A stretch of DNA of 64,000 nt from Streptomyces griseicoloratus (GTDB lineage: Bacteria; Actinomycetota; Actinomycetes; Streptomycetales; Streptomycetaceae), in the NCBI RefSeq assembly GCF_014534645.1, contig NZ_JACVQF010000187.1, forward strand, positions 62,001 to 126,000, given 5' to 3'. The translations under genes and the position numbers were made by a program. The notes beneath the pieces were generated by a model that saw only the letters and a list, made by a program, of their open reading frames with translations, was not told the origin of the DNA and did no database searches. Shown in pieces: positions 9,330 through 18,046 of this stretch (position 1 is the stretch's first letter; each line of letters begins with the position of its first letter).

Positions 9330-9591
9330 GCCTGCCGTTGGGGGGGGGGCGGACGAGGCCGGACGTCGCGCCCATGGACCGACGTCGCCCGGCAAGTTCC
9401 GGGCGAGCCACAGGACGTCGAGGAGTTCCTCGTCGGCGAGGTCGACGCCGCTCCTGGCCAGGATCTCTCTCAGACGTCCGAACATGCCCTCATACCGCCC
9501 CGCCGAGTTGGTGCAGAACGGCGTCGAGCAGTCGGCCGGCGTCCAGATCGATGCCGCCTTTGCGCAGGAAGACCGCGTTGAGGAGCGGCAT
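9330..9591 (-). pseudogene. Frameshifted remnant, possibly of the SAV_2336 N-terminal family
   Basis: From the ATG at 9591 one frame gives NAVFLRKGGIDLDAGRLLDA and stops after 33 codons. The next frame continues as EGMFGRLREILARSGVDLAD and DEELLDVLWLARNLPGD. The repeated helical pattern with LLDxLWLAxxLP resembles the N-terminus of SAV_2336-like Streptomyces proteins. The assignment rests on that motif only. Everything downstream is missing. Confidence 0.35.
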
Positions 9592-9902
9592 GCAATTCAC
9601 TGCCTTCCGTGAATATCACTAGGGAATGGTGACTGCGGACCTTGCCATGTTCGGGCGGTGGCTCCTTGCGGCTGAACCTCTGCTGCGCAGTGGGCTGGTC
9701 TGGTACGGGCCAGTCTTCGTACTCAGTCGGTCGTCCACCGGCCGTGGCCCGGGCGACCGCCCAGGCCACGGCGGCAGTAACGGCTCGTCAGCGTCCACAA
9801 GTCGTCGTCTACGGCCGAGTACTCACAACATCACGAACAGCCCAACCACCAGACCGGGTCACGCCCGACCAGGCCGCTGCAACAAGAACGTGTCAGGAGC
9901 TC
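9592..9902 (-). other. Intergenic stretch, nothing identified
   Basis: About 310 bases between the previous remnant and the end of the FAD monooxygenase gene. No gene, hairpin or repeat was recognised. Confidence 0.35.
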
Positions 9903-11300
9903 TTAGGGTTGGAGGATGGCGCGTTCGTCTTCGCTCAGCGGGGGTCCCTGTAGGTGGGGCTTTCGTGGCCCGAACAGCATGGGGATGAGCATGTCCCGGG
10001 AGAAGAGGCGGGTGGCCGGCTTCTCCATGCTCATCACGTCCAGAAGTGCGCCCATGGCGCGGGGGTTGCGAGCGCCGGTTTCCACTGCCTTGTCGACGAA
10101 GCGGGCCAGGTACCGCTCCAGGGGGGTGGGCGGGGTTTGCACAGCGCCGGGGTAGAAGGCGTCTTGGCCGACGGCGAGGTCCCAAGCTGCGGCGACGGGC
10201 CGGCCCGCAGCGCGTTGCAGGTGACGCGCTGTGCCGGGTGCGGTGACGCCCTTGGAGCGCAGGACGTCGCGGACGGCAATGGCGCCTTGGGCAGCGACGG
10301 TCAGGCCGTGACCGTAGACGGGATTGTATGCGGCGATTGCGTCGCCCATCACTAGGAAGCCGTCGGGCCAGCGCTTCATTTTCTCGAAGTAGCGGCGCCG
10401 GTTGGCGGTGCTCCGGGTGGTGGTGACGTCGCTGATGGGCTCGGCCTTATGCAGAAGCTGGCCGATGACGGGATCGCCGAAGCCGAGCGCGAAGGACACG
10501 AAAGTGTCCGGATCGGTGGTGGGTTCACCCCCGCGGGTACCGGCCAGGGTGACGAGCCACTGGTTGTTCTCGATGGGGAGGATGATCCCGCCTTGGCCGG
10601 GAGCCTTGGTGGGATTGGCCTGAATGTTGACGAGTGGGAAGCTGTCGCCAGCCCCGGCAGGGGCTTTGAACAGGCGGGTGGCGTAGGTGACGCCAGCGTT
10701 CACTTCTCGTTCGGTGACCTTGGGCAAGCCGAGACCCGTAAGCCACTGGGCTGCGTGGGAGCCGCGTCCGGAGGCGTCTACGACGAGGTCTGCTGGAAGG
10801 ATGAAGTCCTGGTCGGCTCCACGGGCGTGCACGCCGGTGACATGTGTGGCGTCGCCTTCCAGGCCCAGTGCGGTGGTTTCCTGTCGGAGGGTGACGCGTT
10901 CGTGGTTGAGCACGCGTTCACGCAGAACGAAGTCGAGCAGGTCGCGGGAGCACACGAGGTTGCGATGGTGGGTGGCCAGGAAGCGGCGGAACCAGACCTC
11001 GTTGGGTGCACGCGAGATCATGTCGCCCATGATGCGGACCAGGCGGGCGCCCTGGGCGACGGCCGCGTCGGCAAATCCGGGCAGGATTTCGTTGAAGGCG
11101 TTGACGCCTCCGCTCCACACGAGGTGGGCGTGCCGTGTCTGCGGTACGCCGCGGCGTGGCTCTGAGCCGTCGGGGAGCCGGTCCCGCTCGATGATGGTGA
11201 CGTCGGCGAATTCTGTGAGCACAGCTGCGGTGAGCAGGCCGGCTGCGCTGGCGCCTATGACGACCGCTGTCGGCCGGCGGGTGGAGGTGCTGTCAGGCAT
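9903..11300 (-). CDS. FAD-dependent monooxygenase (squalene-epoxidase/geranylgeranyl-reductase-like fold)
   Basis: 465 residues, last gene of a four-gene operon; its ATG overlaps the stop of the preceding gene by eight bases. The N-terminus has a Rossmann motif with serine in place of one glycine (VVIGASAAGLLTAAVLTEF) and an acidic strand end TIIERDRLP. A DASGRGS segment follows mid-protein, then the second FAD motif GFLVMGDAIAAYNPVYGHGL. The family hydroxylates or epoxidises small molecules using NAD(P)H and oxygen. The partners here are a regulator, a metallopeptidase and a membrane protein, not biosynthetic enzymes, which points to a signalling or detoxification role rather than a biosynthetic cluster (inference). 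Confidence 0.8.
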   Translation of the reverse strand: MPDSTSTRRPTAVVIGASAAGLLTAAVLTEFADVTIIERDRLPDGSEPRRGVPQTRHAHLVWSGGVNAFNEILPGFADAAVAQGARLVRIMGDMISRAPNEVWFRRFLATHHRNLVCSRDLLDFVLRERVLNHERVTLRQETTALGLEGDATHVTGVHARGADQDFILPADLVVDASGRGSHAAQWLTGLGLPKVTEREVNAGVTYATRLFKAPAGAGDSFPLVNIQANPTKAPGQGGIILPIENNQWLVTLAGTRGGEPTTDPDTFVSFALGFGDPVIGQLLHKAEPISDVTTTRSTANRRRYFEKMKRWPDGFLVMGDAIAAYNPVYGHGLTVAAQGAIAVRDVLRSKGVTAPGTARHLQRAAGRPVAAAWDLAVGQDAFYPGAVQTPPTPLERYLARFVDKAVETGARNPRAMGALLDVMSMEKPATRLFSRDMLIPMLFGPRKPHLQGPPLSEDERAILQP

Positions 11301-12480
11301 GCGTGTTCAAGCTTTCTGTCGTAGTTGCCCGCTGGCGGATGCAGTCGAGAGCACCAGGGCGGTAGAGCTCAGTGGAGATGGCGCTCAGATGCTCGTTGAT
11401 GTGGATGCTGATCTGCGGCGGCTGGGGGATGCGGCGTGTTCTGCCTGCTTTGTAGCTGGCGATGGCGTCACGGACGGTGACTGCGCCGGCGATCGCTCGT
11501 GCCTTGGCCTCGGTCTGGGCGTGCGCTGCCTGTATGTACACCGTGCGGTACAGCTCGACGTCGAAGTAGGGATTAAGCAGCCGCAATGCGTCGTGGATGC
11601 GTTGCTGGCGCTGCAGGAGGCGAAGGTCTAGGGGGATCCAGAGACCGAAGCGGGTCGCTGCGGCGGCGGGTTCGAGCACCCGTAAAGCATGGTGCAGCCG
11701 TCGCAGCCGCAGGTATTCCCTCTGGTCACGAGCCAGGCGCTTCAGTGCAGGACCGGCCTGCGGAATGATGAACCCGACGGCCACCAGGGCGGCCTCTGTC
11801 AGGGCGAAGGGGGGTGCTGCCTTGGTACTGAGCCAGTCCCAGTCGGCGCCGCACCAGCGGGCCGTGACCGCGGTTAGTTTCGCAGCGTCGAACACCAGGC
11901 CGCTGGCAAACCCGATTTGAAGCAGGACGACTCCAGTCTTCAACCATGGGTTCTCCACCTCATGGAACCACTTCCACAGCATGTAGACGGCGGTGAGGCA
12001 AGAGGCCACATGCGCGACAAGGTAGAGCAGGATGTGCTCACGCATCCAGGGTGTGCTGGCGTAGTAGGTGTCCAGGTCGTAAATGCGCTCCTGGGGCGCG
12101 TCTGCCAGGACGAATGTCACCCACAGCGCGGCGATGATGCCGGCGTAGGTCCAGTAGATACGCCGGATCCTGCGACGCCGCCGTGGGGAGGGCGCCTCCC
12201 TCCATCTCATGATCATGGTCAGGCCAGTCGCGCACGACGCTGTGAGGAATGAGTACGCCCACGGTGCGGCGATGTTGGGCACACCGGTGAGCTCGTTGAG
12301 GCGCTTGATGTTGACCGGGATGATCACTACCAGAGCTGAGGTGGCCCAAAAGAGCAGGAGGGTGGTGGCCAGCACTTCCGGGTCACGCCAGGCGCGTAGG
12401 AAGGTAGGGAGCTTTAACAGCAACGCGGCCGCCAGCAGGACAGTGGGGACCGCGTAGGGAACGTGGAAGGAAAAGGTCAT
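11293..12480 (-). CDS. Integral membrane protein resembling the MAB_1171c (DUF6545-like) family
   Basis: 395 residues. The first ~250 hold about seven hydrophobic segments (VPTVLLAAALLLKLPTFL, ALVVIIPV, GIIAALWVTFVLA, LLYLVAHVASCLTAVYML and others). The remainder is a cytoplasmic basic helical tail (LRLRRLHHALRVLEP, RIHDALRLLNPYFD). This is the architecture of actinobacterial proteins annotated as MAB_1171c-like putative transporters; transport has not been read from the sequence. Its ATG overlaps the preceding gene's stop by four bases, and its own stop overlaps the monooxygenase start, indicating translational coupling. Confidence 0.75.
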   Translation of the reverse strand: MTFSFHVPYAVPTVLLAAALLLKLPTFLRAWRDPEVLATTLLLFWATSALVVIIPVNIKRLNELTGVPNIAAPWAYSFLTASCATGLTMIMRWREAPSPRRRRRIRRIYWTYAGIIAALWVTFVLADAPQERIYDLDTYYASTPWMREHILLYLVAHVASCLTAVYMLWKWFHEVENPWLKTGVVLLQIGFASGLVFDAAKLTAVTARWCGADWDWLSTKAAPPFALTEAALVAVGFIIPQAGPALKRLARDQREYLRLRRLHHALRVLEPAAAATRFGLWIPLDLRLLQRQQRIHDALRLLNPYFDVELYRTVYIQAAHAQTEAKARAIAGAVTVRDAIASYKAGRTRRIPQPPQISIHINEHLSAISTELYRPGALDCIRQRATTTESLNTHA

Positions 12481-13088
12481 GACAGTATGCGGCCGCCGCG
12501 GCTGATGAGGGAGACGTTGATGCGTCCCTCGACTGTCGACTGGTTGAGGGGGCCTTCCGCATAGCGGCCCTTCATCCAGGTGCGGACCTCGCGGCCGAAC
12601 AGGAGGCCGAAAGTTTCCGCGTCCACCTCGTGGTCGTCCACGGCGGCAGCCCGGGCGGCAACGGTGACCAGGGCGCCACGGGGTACCTCCTTGGAGGCAA
12701 GGATCTGCTCCACGGCCCGTTGGACGGCTTCGGGCACGTGGTCGGCGGCTAAGGCTCGCGCCGCGGCCGGCATTCCCGCCACGTGATGACCGCAGTCGTG
12801 CTGCTCCTCATGCCACAGCTCGTGCCCGAGGATGACCAACTGTGCCTCAGGGACCGTGTGTTCCTCGACCACGATGATGGATCGATCACCGCAGTCCAAT
12901 CGCATGCCGGAGACTGGGATGTCAGGAGGAAAGGGCCGGAGGAGCAGCTCGATCGGCCGCTTGGTTCGGGTACTCATGGCACGGCAAAAGCCCTCCATCA
13001 CCTCGCGCGGCTCGGCAGGGCGCTGGATGGTCCGGGCGGCCTCGCGCCCTAAGGCGGCCAGTAACGCCTTCATGGCCTTGGACGTCAC
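12477..13088 (-). CDS. ImmA/IrrE-like zinc metallopeptidase (toxin-component type)
   Basis: 203 residues with H89-E-L-W-H93, a perfect HExxH zinc site, after the strand EAQLVILG. The second half (VDAETFGLLFGREVRTWMKG) is helical. Proteins of this form are often annotated as the toxin component of a toxin-antitoxin pair. Characterised ImmA/IrrE members instead cleave HTH repressors. The gene sits directly after a putative HTH protein with a four-base ATGA overlap, so the likely substrate is that neighbour (inference). The other downstream genes would be the output. Confidence 0.75.
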   Translation of the reverse strand: MTSKAMKALLAALGREAARTIQRPAEPREVMEGFCRAMSTRTKRPIELLLRPFPPDIPVSGMRLDCGDRSIIVVEEHTVPEAQLVILGHELWHEEQHDCGHHVAGMPAAARALAADHVPEAVQRAVEQILASKEVPRGALVTVAARAAAVDDHEVDAETFGLLFGREVRTWMKGRYAEGPLNQSTVEGRINVSLISRGGRILS

Positions 13089-13702
13089 TGGTCACGGCCT
13101 CCCCCTGGAGGCACGACCGAGCGTAGAACTCCCTCAAGGAGACGCTCCAGCTGCTCGCGTGTGAGGGAGCCATGCGCACGCAAGTCCGTGGCTCGTACTC
13201 CGTAACGGTCCATCAGCGCCAGCACCGGGTCGCCTCCCTCGGAACTCTGCAGCCTGTCCACAATGGGAAGCAGAACACGGTTGAGGGCCTCATCGGCTGG
13301 TGCCGTGAAGAAAGCCTCGCCTCCCTCGACGTCGAAGAACCGCACCAGCCCATGCAGGAATTCGACACTGGGCACCTTCTTGCCGTCACATACCAGGCGC
13401 GCCCAGACTTCGGAGACCCCGAGGCGCTCGGAGACGCGAGAGGCGAGGTCGGACATCCGGCTACCGGTGCGCCTGATGTGCGCGTGAGCAAGCGTTCTGA
13501 TACGGCTTCGGACACGGTCGTTGACGCTGTCGGCGGGAAGCGTCGCTCCTCCGTGCAGTAGCGCACGGACCGATGCTTCTGGCAATGCCGTCTGCTCGGC
13601 CAGCTTCTCCGGGTCCAGGAGCACGGACTGGTCGAGTCCTTGCTCCTGGATGAGCGTATGGAGGCGCTGCAGCGTCTGAGACAGCGGTGGGACTGCTTCC
13701 AC
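13085..13702 (-). CDS. XRE-like helix-turn-helix regulator, first gene of the operon
   Basis: 205 residues from a GTG at 13702 with GGAG seven bases upstream; the frame is open to a GTG at 13753 but that start has no site. The segment MSDLASRVSERLGVSEVWAR with VPSVEFLHGLVRFFDV is an XRE-type HTH followed by the dimer helix pair. An N-terminal part (PEKLAEQTALPEASVRALLH) looks like a second, degenerate HTH. Downstream genes overlap by four, four and eight bases, so it heads the operon. The AT-rich region upstream with a repeated hexamer is a likely operator, and the ImmA-like neighbour a likely protease for this repressor. Confidence 0.7.
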   Translation of the reverse strand: MEAVPPLSQTLQRLHTLIQEQGLDQSVLLDPEKLAEQTALPEASVRALLHGGATLPADSVNDRVRSRIRTLAHAHIRRTGSRMSDLASRVSERLGVSEVWARLVCDGKKVPSVEFLHGLVRFFDVEGGEAFFTAPADEALNRVLLPIVDRLQSSEGGDPVLALMDRYGVRATDLRAHGSLTREQLERLLEGVLRSVVPPGGGRDQ

Positions 13703-13785
13703 CCTTGCGCTCCAGGGACGTCGAGGGCCCAATGACTGTTGTGCACACGCCACTTTACGTGCTGGTCCACCGCACGCTCAATACG

Positions 13786-13812
13786 ATCGTTAAATATCCG
13801 AAAACCATCGTT
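13786..13812 (-). promoter_or_regulatory. Putative operator/promoter of the regulator operon
   Basis: A locally AT-rich island in GC-rich DNA with two direct copies of ATCGTT (13786-13791 and 13807-13812) 21 bases apart, about two helical turns. On the minus strand they read AACGAT. Position upstream of the XRE-like gene fits autoregulation; this is inference from spacing only. Confidence 0.4.
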
Positions 13813-13909
13813 GACACCTAGTGATCAGTCGTAGCAGTGCCCCAGGGCGGCACAGGCGTTCTGCTCGATTGCCAAGCGGCCTTGCCCGGGTTGATCGCAG
13901 TCATCGCGG

Positions 13910-14165
13910 GTTCGCACGGTCACAAAGCGGCCCTCGAAGGCCGCTGGAAGACCTGCATGAACTTCTTTGCCGGACCGAAACTCCTGGTCATCGACGAACT
14001 CGGCTACCTCCCCCTGCCCGAGGACGGAGCCTCCGCCCTGTTCCAGGTGATCAACCAGAGGTATCTGAAATCTTCGACGATCTTGACGACGAACGTCGGG
14101 ATCGCCGACTGGGCCGGCTCCTTCGGCGACGCCACGGTCGCCGCCGCGATGCTCGACAGGGGTGA
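13910..14165 (+). pseudogene. IstB-like helper ATPase fragment (IS21 family)
   Basis: In one frame from about 13916: FFAGPKLLVIDELGYLPLPE (Walker B and sensor of IstB), then ALFQVINQRYLKSSTILTTN and ADWAGSFGDATVAAAMLDR. The Walker A region upstream and the end of the protein are missing, and no IstA partner is present. It is an IS21 relic inserted between the regulator operon and the HIT-like relic. Confidence 0.8.
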
Positions 14166-14227
14166 CGTCCACCGAACCGTCACTGATCACCGGGCCCGCC
14201 GACCTGACGGTCGGCGGGCCCGCGCCG

Positions 14228-14660
14228 TCAGTCCAACGAACGCAACCGGTGCCGTTCGCTGCCGATCGCATCCCGCAGCACATCGTGCTGCGGACCCAGT
14301 CTGAACCGCTCGTCACTCCACCGCTCACGCGGATACAGCCACACCGGCTTGCCCACCAGCTCGGCCGGCTCCCACGCGAACCGCGGCCAGACATGGGCAT
14401 GCAAGAACGATCGGTGTTTCCCAGGAAAACCAGGTTGACCCGGCGGAAATCAGGGTCCAGCTGTCGACAGGCCCGCTCAACCGCCTCTCCGAGTAGGCCC
14501 ATGTCGGACAGGAACGACAGTCGCTTGGCCCTCGGCAGATCAGACAGCCGCTGAACATTCAGTTCAGCCACGAGGAGGACCGAGTAGCCCGGCAGGAACT
14601 GAACGTCGCCGATCACCGCCTCCAGGCTGCTGGACGGCGCCCAGGGGACGGCCGGGGAAT
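14228..14660 (-). pseudogene. HIT-family protein, frameshifted
   Basis: Minus strand: VIGDVQFLPGYSVLLVAELN, then LSDLPRAKRLSFLSDMGLLG and DPDFRRVNLVFLGNT form the N-terminal part of a HIT-fold protein. Near 14403 the frame shifts by one. In the new frame FLHAHVWPRFAWEPAELVGK contains the HxHxW histidine motif, and the protein ends SERHRLRSLD at a stop at 14228. The 5' end is also not clear. The intact ancestor would be a nucleotide-phosphate hydrolase or transferase. Confidence 0.75.
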
Positions 14661-14673
14661 CCAGGGCGGTGGT

Positions 14674-14916
14674 TCAGGGCGCGCCCATCGGGACCGTGCC
14701 GTGGCCGTCGTCCTCGCCGAGCTCCGGCAGGCCGGCGGGTACCGGCGCGGCATGGCCGCACGCCTGGCACGCGAGCACGGCGGCGGTGAGCGCAGCTGGC
14801 AGCGCGCCATGACCGAAGCCCGCGCCCAGTACGAACACAGCCAGGACCAGGACCGCGGGGACGATGCGGGGACCGCGGGCACCGCCCAGCAGACGGCGCA
14901 GCCCACACCTTGACAT
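14674..14916 (-). CDS. Possible small membrane protein
   Basis: 80 residues from the ATG at 14916, with a single hydrophobic run (IVPAVLVLAVFVLGAGFGHG), a short second one, and a cysteine pair ACQACGH. A weak GGGCAG site lies upstream. No family is recognised. It abuts the damaged HIT-like gene on the same strand. Could equally be a fortuitous frame. Confidence 0.35.
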   Translation of the reverse strand: MSRCGLRRLLGGARGPRIVPAVLVLAVFVLGAGFGHGALPAALTAAVLACQACGHAAPVPAGLPELGEDDGHGTVPMGAP

Positions 14917-15240
14917 CTCTGCCCGCGCGGCTGCGCCCCGCCGGCACCCAGGCCCCTGCTGGTGCGCCGGCTCGTACGGCGCGGAGCGCGGAGGCCCGCC
15001 GACGCGCAACACCACACAAGCTCACCCCGAACCCCCGGCCGCACACCGCACCCGCCCCACTGCCCGTCCCCTTCCCTCCCTTCCTCCTTGTTCTGGGCGA
15101 GTGCGGGGGTGTGCAGAGAGGGATGCCCGGCTCCACACCATGGCGGCGCGGGCATGGGGCCGGTCACGCCCCACCACCTCCGCTGAGGCGTGACCTCGGC
15201 GGCGGCAGAATGAGCCCCCGGAACGTCACCAGGTCAACGG
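14917..15240. other. Intergenic stretch, nothing identified
   Basis: About 320 bases of pyrimidine-rich plus strand (ccttccctcccttcctcc near 15070). No gene, hairpin or repeat of note. It lies downstream of the caspase/nSTAND gene and may contain its terminator, though no clear hairpin was seen. Confidence 0.35.
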
Positions 15241-18045
15241 TCAGATGGCGAGTTTCAGGACGGCCGCGCCTGCGGCTGTCATGAGGACGGCCAGCGTCCA
15301 AAAGGCCGTCCTTCTCCAGCAGGCGCGGCGCCGGGCGCGGCGTCCGCTGCGGAGGATGTAGTCGAGTTCATCGGCAGCGACGCCTTCGGGGTCGGCTGCC
15401 AGCCTCCGGTGGGCCTCGGCCAGCTCCGGCCCCCTGAGCAGGTGTGCGGGGTCACGCTGCTGGAGTTCCCAGCGCTTGCGCTGAGTTCGCAGCGTCTCAT
15501 GCCAGAGACGGGAATCCCGGGACTCGGTGAGCCACTCCCTCAGTCTCGGCCACTCTCTGGTCAGTGCCTCGTGCGCCAGCTCGACGATCTCGTCCTCCTT
15601 TCTCGCGCCGCCCGGAGGGCGGGAGAGGACGACAAGCCTCGCTCCCGCCAGCATTCGTGCCGTGACGACGAGTTCGGGGGCCAGCTCCGCAGTCCGCACC
15701 GGCCGGCAGACGAAGGCTTCGCCGTCGCCGGGCCGGGTCAGGTGCACGAGCAGCCGTCGGACTCGAGCCAGCTGGTCCTCGGGCAGCAGGAGGAACACCT
15801 CCTCCGCGTGTACGGCGAAGGCACCCGCGACGCCACCGCAGGAGTTGTAGGCATCGTGAGTGAGCGCCGAGGGGGTACGGCGGTCCCAGAGCTCGGTGAG
15901 GACGTGCTGGACGAGCGACATCCGTCCGGGTGCTTCGCCCGCGTCGGCGAGGATCCGGTCCGGCAGTCCGGGCTCGAAACGCAGCGCCGGCACAGTGGCC
16001 AGCGGCGCCGTGATCGCCTGCTTCAGGTCGTCGGCGTTCAGCGGAGCGAGAAACTGCACCGTGGGAAGCCCGGAGTCCGGCAGGACGTCGAGGACCTCCG
16101 GGCGTCCTGCGGCCACGACCTTGAGCACGTTGCCCCGGTCCGCTTCGAACAGACGGTCCAGCAGACGGAACAAGTGGCGCACCGGTTCCGGGTCCTGCCC
16201 CGTGCACTCCTCCTCCAGCTGATCGACGAAGAGTACGTGCCCGGCGCCGTCCAGCCGGTCGAGGAACCGATCGTGCAGGTCGGCGCTCACATCGCCGTCG
16301 GCCTCCAGCAGGCTTTCCAGTTCCTCTGCCGGGTGGGGCCGTTCCGCACTGCCCGGTCTCAGCCTCAGCACATCGGCGAGCGTCCGGGCGAGAGCGGCGG
16401 CCGGTGGCTCCCCGGCGAGTCGCACCAGGGTGACGCCCAGGCCGTCGGCGCGCAGGAGGGGCAGTACCGCTGCCCGCAGCAGAGAAGTCTTCCCGCACCC
16501 CGACGGTCCGACCACCAGCGTCGACGGCTCTCGGCTGACGGTCGCGTACACGCGGTCGATGTCTGCCTCGCGGCCCTGGAAGAGCTCTACCTGGGTCTCC
16601 GAGAACGCCGCGAGCCCCGGGAACGGGCATGGTGGACGCAGCGTGAGGCTGTCGACCAGGTCGGCCGACGGCAGCAGGTACACGGTGTGTCCGCGGGGTT
16701 CCGCAGCCACTACCATCCCGACCACACCGCCCAGCGAGTCGTCCCAGACCGGAGCCCCGCCGTACCCGGGGCCGAGGGTCAGGCCTGATGCGTCCGCCTC
16801 CATCTGCAACAGGCCCGAGCCCTGCCGTGCGCGCAGGACACCGGCGGCCCACTGGCCGTGCTCTCTACGTGCGGGATAGCCGAAGGTGCGGCACGGGTGT
16901 CCCCATACGCCTGCCTCACCGACCAAGGGCACCGGCCGGGTGCCGGGTACCTGCGCGACGAGCCGGAGCAGAGCGACGTTCTTCTCCTCCCCGTCATGCC
17001 AGGACACGATGCCCGCCCGCACGCGGGGGCGGCCGTCGAGCAGCGGGAAATCGAGTCCGACCAGAGTGCCCGGGACCGGATCCGTGTGTGACGGCACTCC
17101 GAGGGCGTCCTGAACGACGTACGCGCACGTGCAGACCACATCGGCGGAGACGAGGAATCCCCCGCCCACCACCTCGCCGGTCGCGGAGAGCACCCGTACC
17201 AGCGAGGTCTGGAGGTCGGACACCGGATCGTGACCCAACGGCTGTGCATTCGCCGAACGTTCGCGACGTGCGGGCAGAGGGGACGGCTGTTTCGGCACGT
17301 AGGCACGGTTGCGGGCGATACAGATCTGTGCCGCCGCGTTACGGCTGTTCATCTGGGGCTCGGGACGTGAGGCGCCTTTGAGTCTGCTTCTCATCGCGTC
17401 GTACAACATGCTCATGCTCAGCAGTTCGTGAGGGCCTTCCACGCCCCTCTCAAGGAACTCGAGCAGCACACCGGTGAAGGCGGTGTATTTTTCACCCGGT
17501 ACGGCGAGGGCCAGCGCCGTCTCCCGGGCCGCCGCGATCAGGCAGGTGCCGTCGACGTCGGCCTTGTGTACGAGGTTCGCCGCACCGCTGCCCATTGCAC
17601 CGGCCATCGCCCGGGCGCTGTAGCAACAGTCGAGAAGCACCACCTTCCTTTTTGCGCGGCTGGAGCGGATATAGCGCTTGAGGGTGTCGTAGCGGATCGC
17701 CGAGTCGATGTGGTGGTCGTCCTTGCGTGACTCGGGCAGGGCCAGATACAGGTCGTTGCTGTCTTCCGGGTCGAGCAGCCCGTGCCCCGCGTAGTACACG
17801 ACGAGTGTGTCGCTGGCTTCGGCCGCGGCCCGCTTCACCGCGGCCACGACCTGCCCCTCGCTCGACGGCTGGTCCAGCACCTCGACCCTGTCGCCCGGGA
17901 CCCCCCACACGCCCACGTCGGTCAGCACCTCGCGCAGTCGTATCAAGTTGTCCCGTACGGCGGGGAGGTCTTCCAGTGCGGTGAAGCGACGGCAGCCGAT
18001 GAGGACAACGTTCGAGGTGTCGGCTTCGGAGAGCGCCTCGGCCAC
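15241..18045 (-). CDS. Caspase-like / inactive trypsin-like / nSTAND NTPase conflict protein
   Basis: 934 residues from the GTG at 18045, one base after the stop of the EACC1-like gene; the arginine-rich upstream frame overlaps that gene and is excluded. Domains: a caspase (peptidase C14) fold at ~1-250 with VVYYAGHG (His88) and VVLLDCCYSA (Cys141); a trypsin-like fold at ~275-480; an nSTAND NTPase at ~490-850 with Walker A GPSGCGKTS and Walker B VLFVDQLEEE; one C-terminal transmembrane segment (FWTLAVLMTAAGAAV). The trypsin-like domain has lost the whole triad: TCAYVV has Tyr for His, KNVALLRL has Asn for Asp, GYGGAPV has Gly for Ser. No WD40 repeats follow. Probably a membrane-tethered, NTP-regulated caspase effector (inference). 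Confidence 0.85.
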   Translation of the reverse strand: MAEALSEADTSNVVLIGCRRFTALEDLPAVRDNLIRLREVLTDVGVWGVPGDRVEVLDQPSSEGQVVAAVKRAAAEASDTLVVYYAGHGLLDPEDSNDLYLALPESRKDDHHIDSAIRYDTLKRYIRSSRAKRKVVLLDCCYSARAMAGAMGSGAANLVHKADVDGTCLIAAARETALALAVPGEKYTAFTGVLLEFLERGVEGPHELLSMSMLYDAMRSRLKGASRPEPQMNSRNAAAQICIARNRAYVPKQPSPLPARRERSANAQPLGHDPVSDLQTSLVRVLSATGEVVGGGFLVSADVVCTCAYVVQDALGVPSHTDPVPGTLVGLDFPLLDGRPRVRAGIVSWHDGEEKNVALLRLVAQVPGTRPVPLVGEAGVWGHPCRTFGYPARREHGQWAAGVLRARQGSGLLQMEADASGLTLGPGYGGAPVWDDSLGGVVGMVVAAEPRGHTVYLLPSADLVDSLTLRPPCPFPGLAAFSETQVELFQGREADIDRVYATVSREPSTLVVGPSGCGKTSLLRAAVLPLLRADGLGVTLVRLAGEPPAAALARTLADVLRLRPGSAERPHPAEELESLLEADGDVSADLHDRFLDRLDGAGHVLFVDQLEEECTGQDPEPVRHLFRLLDRLFEADRGNVLKVVAAGRPEVLDVLPDSGLPTVQFLAPLNADDLKQAITAPLATVPALRFEPGLPDRILADAGEAPGRMSLVQHVLTELWDRRTPSALTHDAYNSCGGVAGAFAVHAEEVFLLLPEDQLARVRRLLVHLTRPGDGEAFVCRPVRTAELAPELVVTARMLAGARLVVLSRPPGGARKEDEIVELAHEALTREWPRLREWLTESRDSRLWHETLRTQRKRWELQQRDPAHLLRGPELAEAHRRLAADPEGVAADELDYILRSGRRARRRACWRRTAFWTLAVLMTAAGAAVLKLAI

Positions 18046-18046
18046 G

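Noticed and set aside
13811-13816. TTGACA hexamer as a sigma-70 -35 box on the plus strand
   Set aside because: No matching -10 at the right spacing and only a transposase fragment downstream; the AT-rich island more likely belongs to the minus-strand operon.
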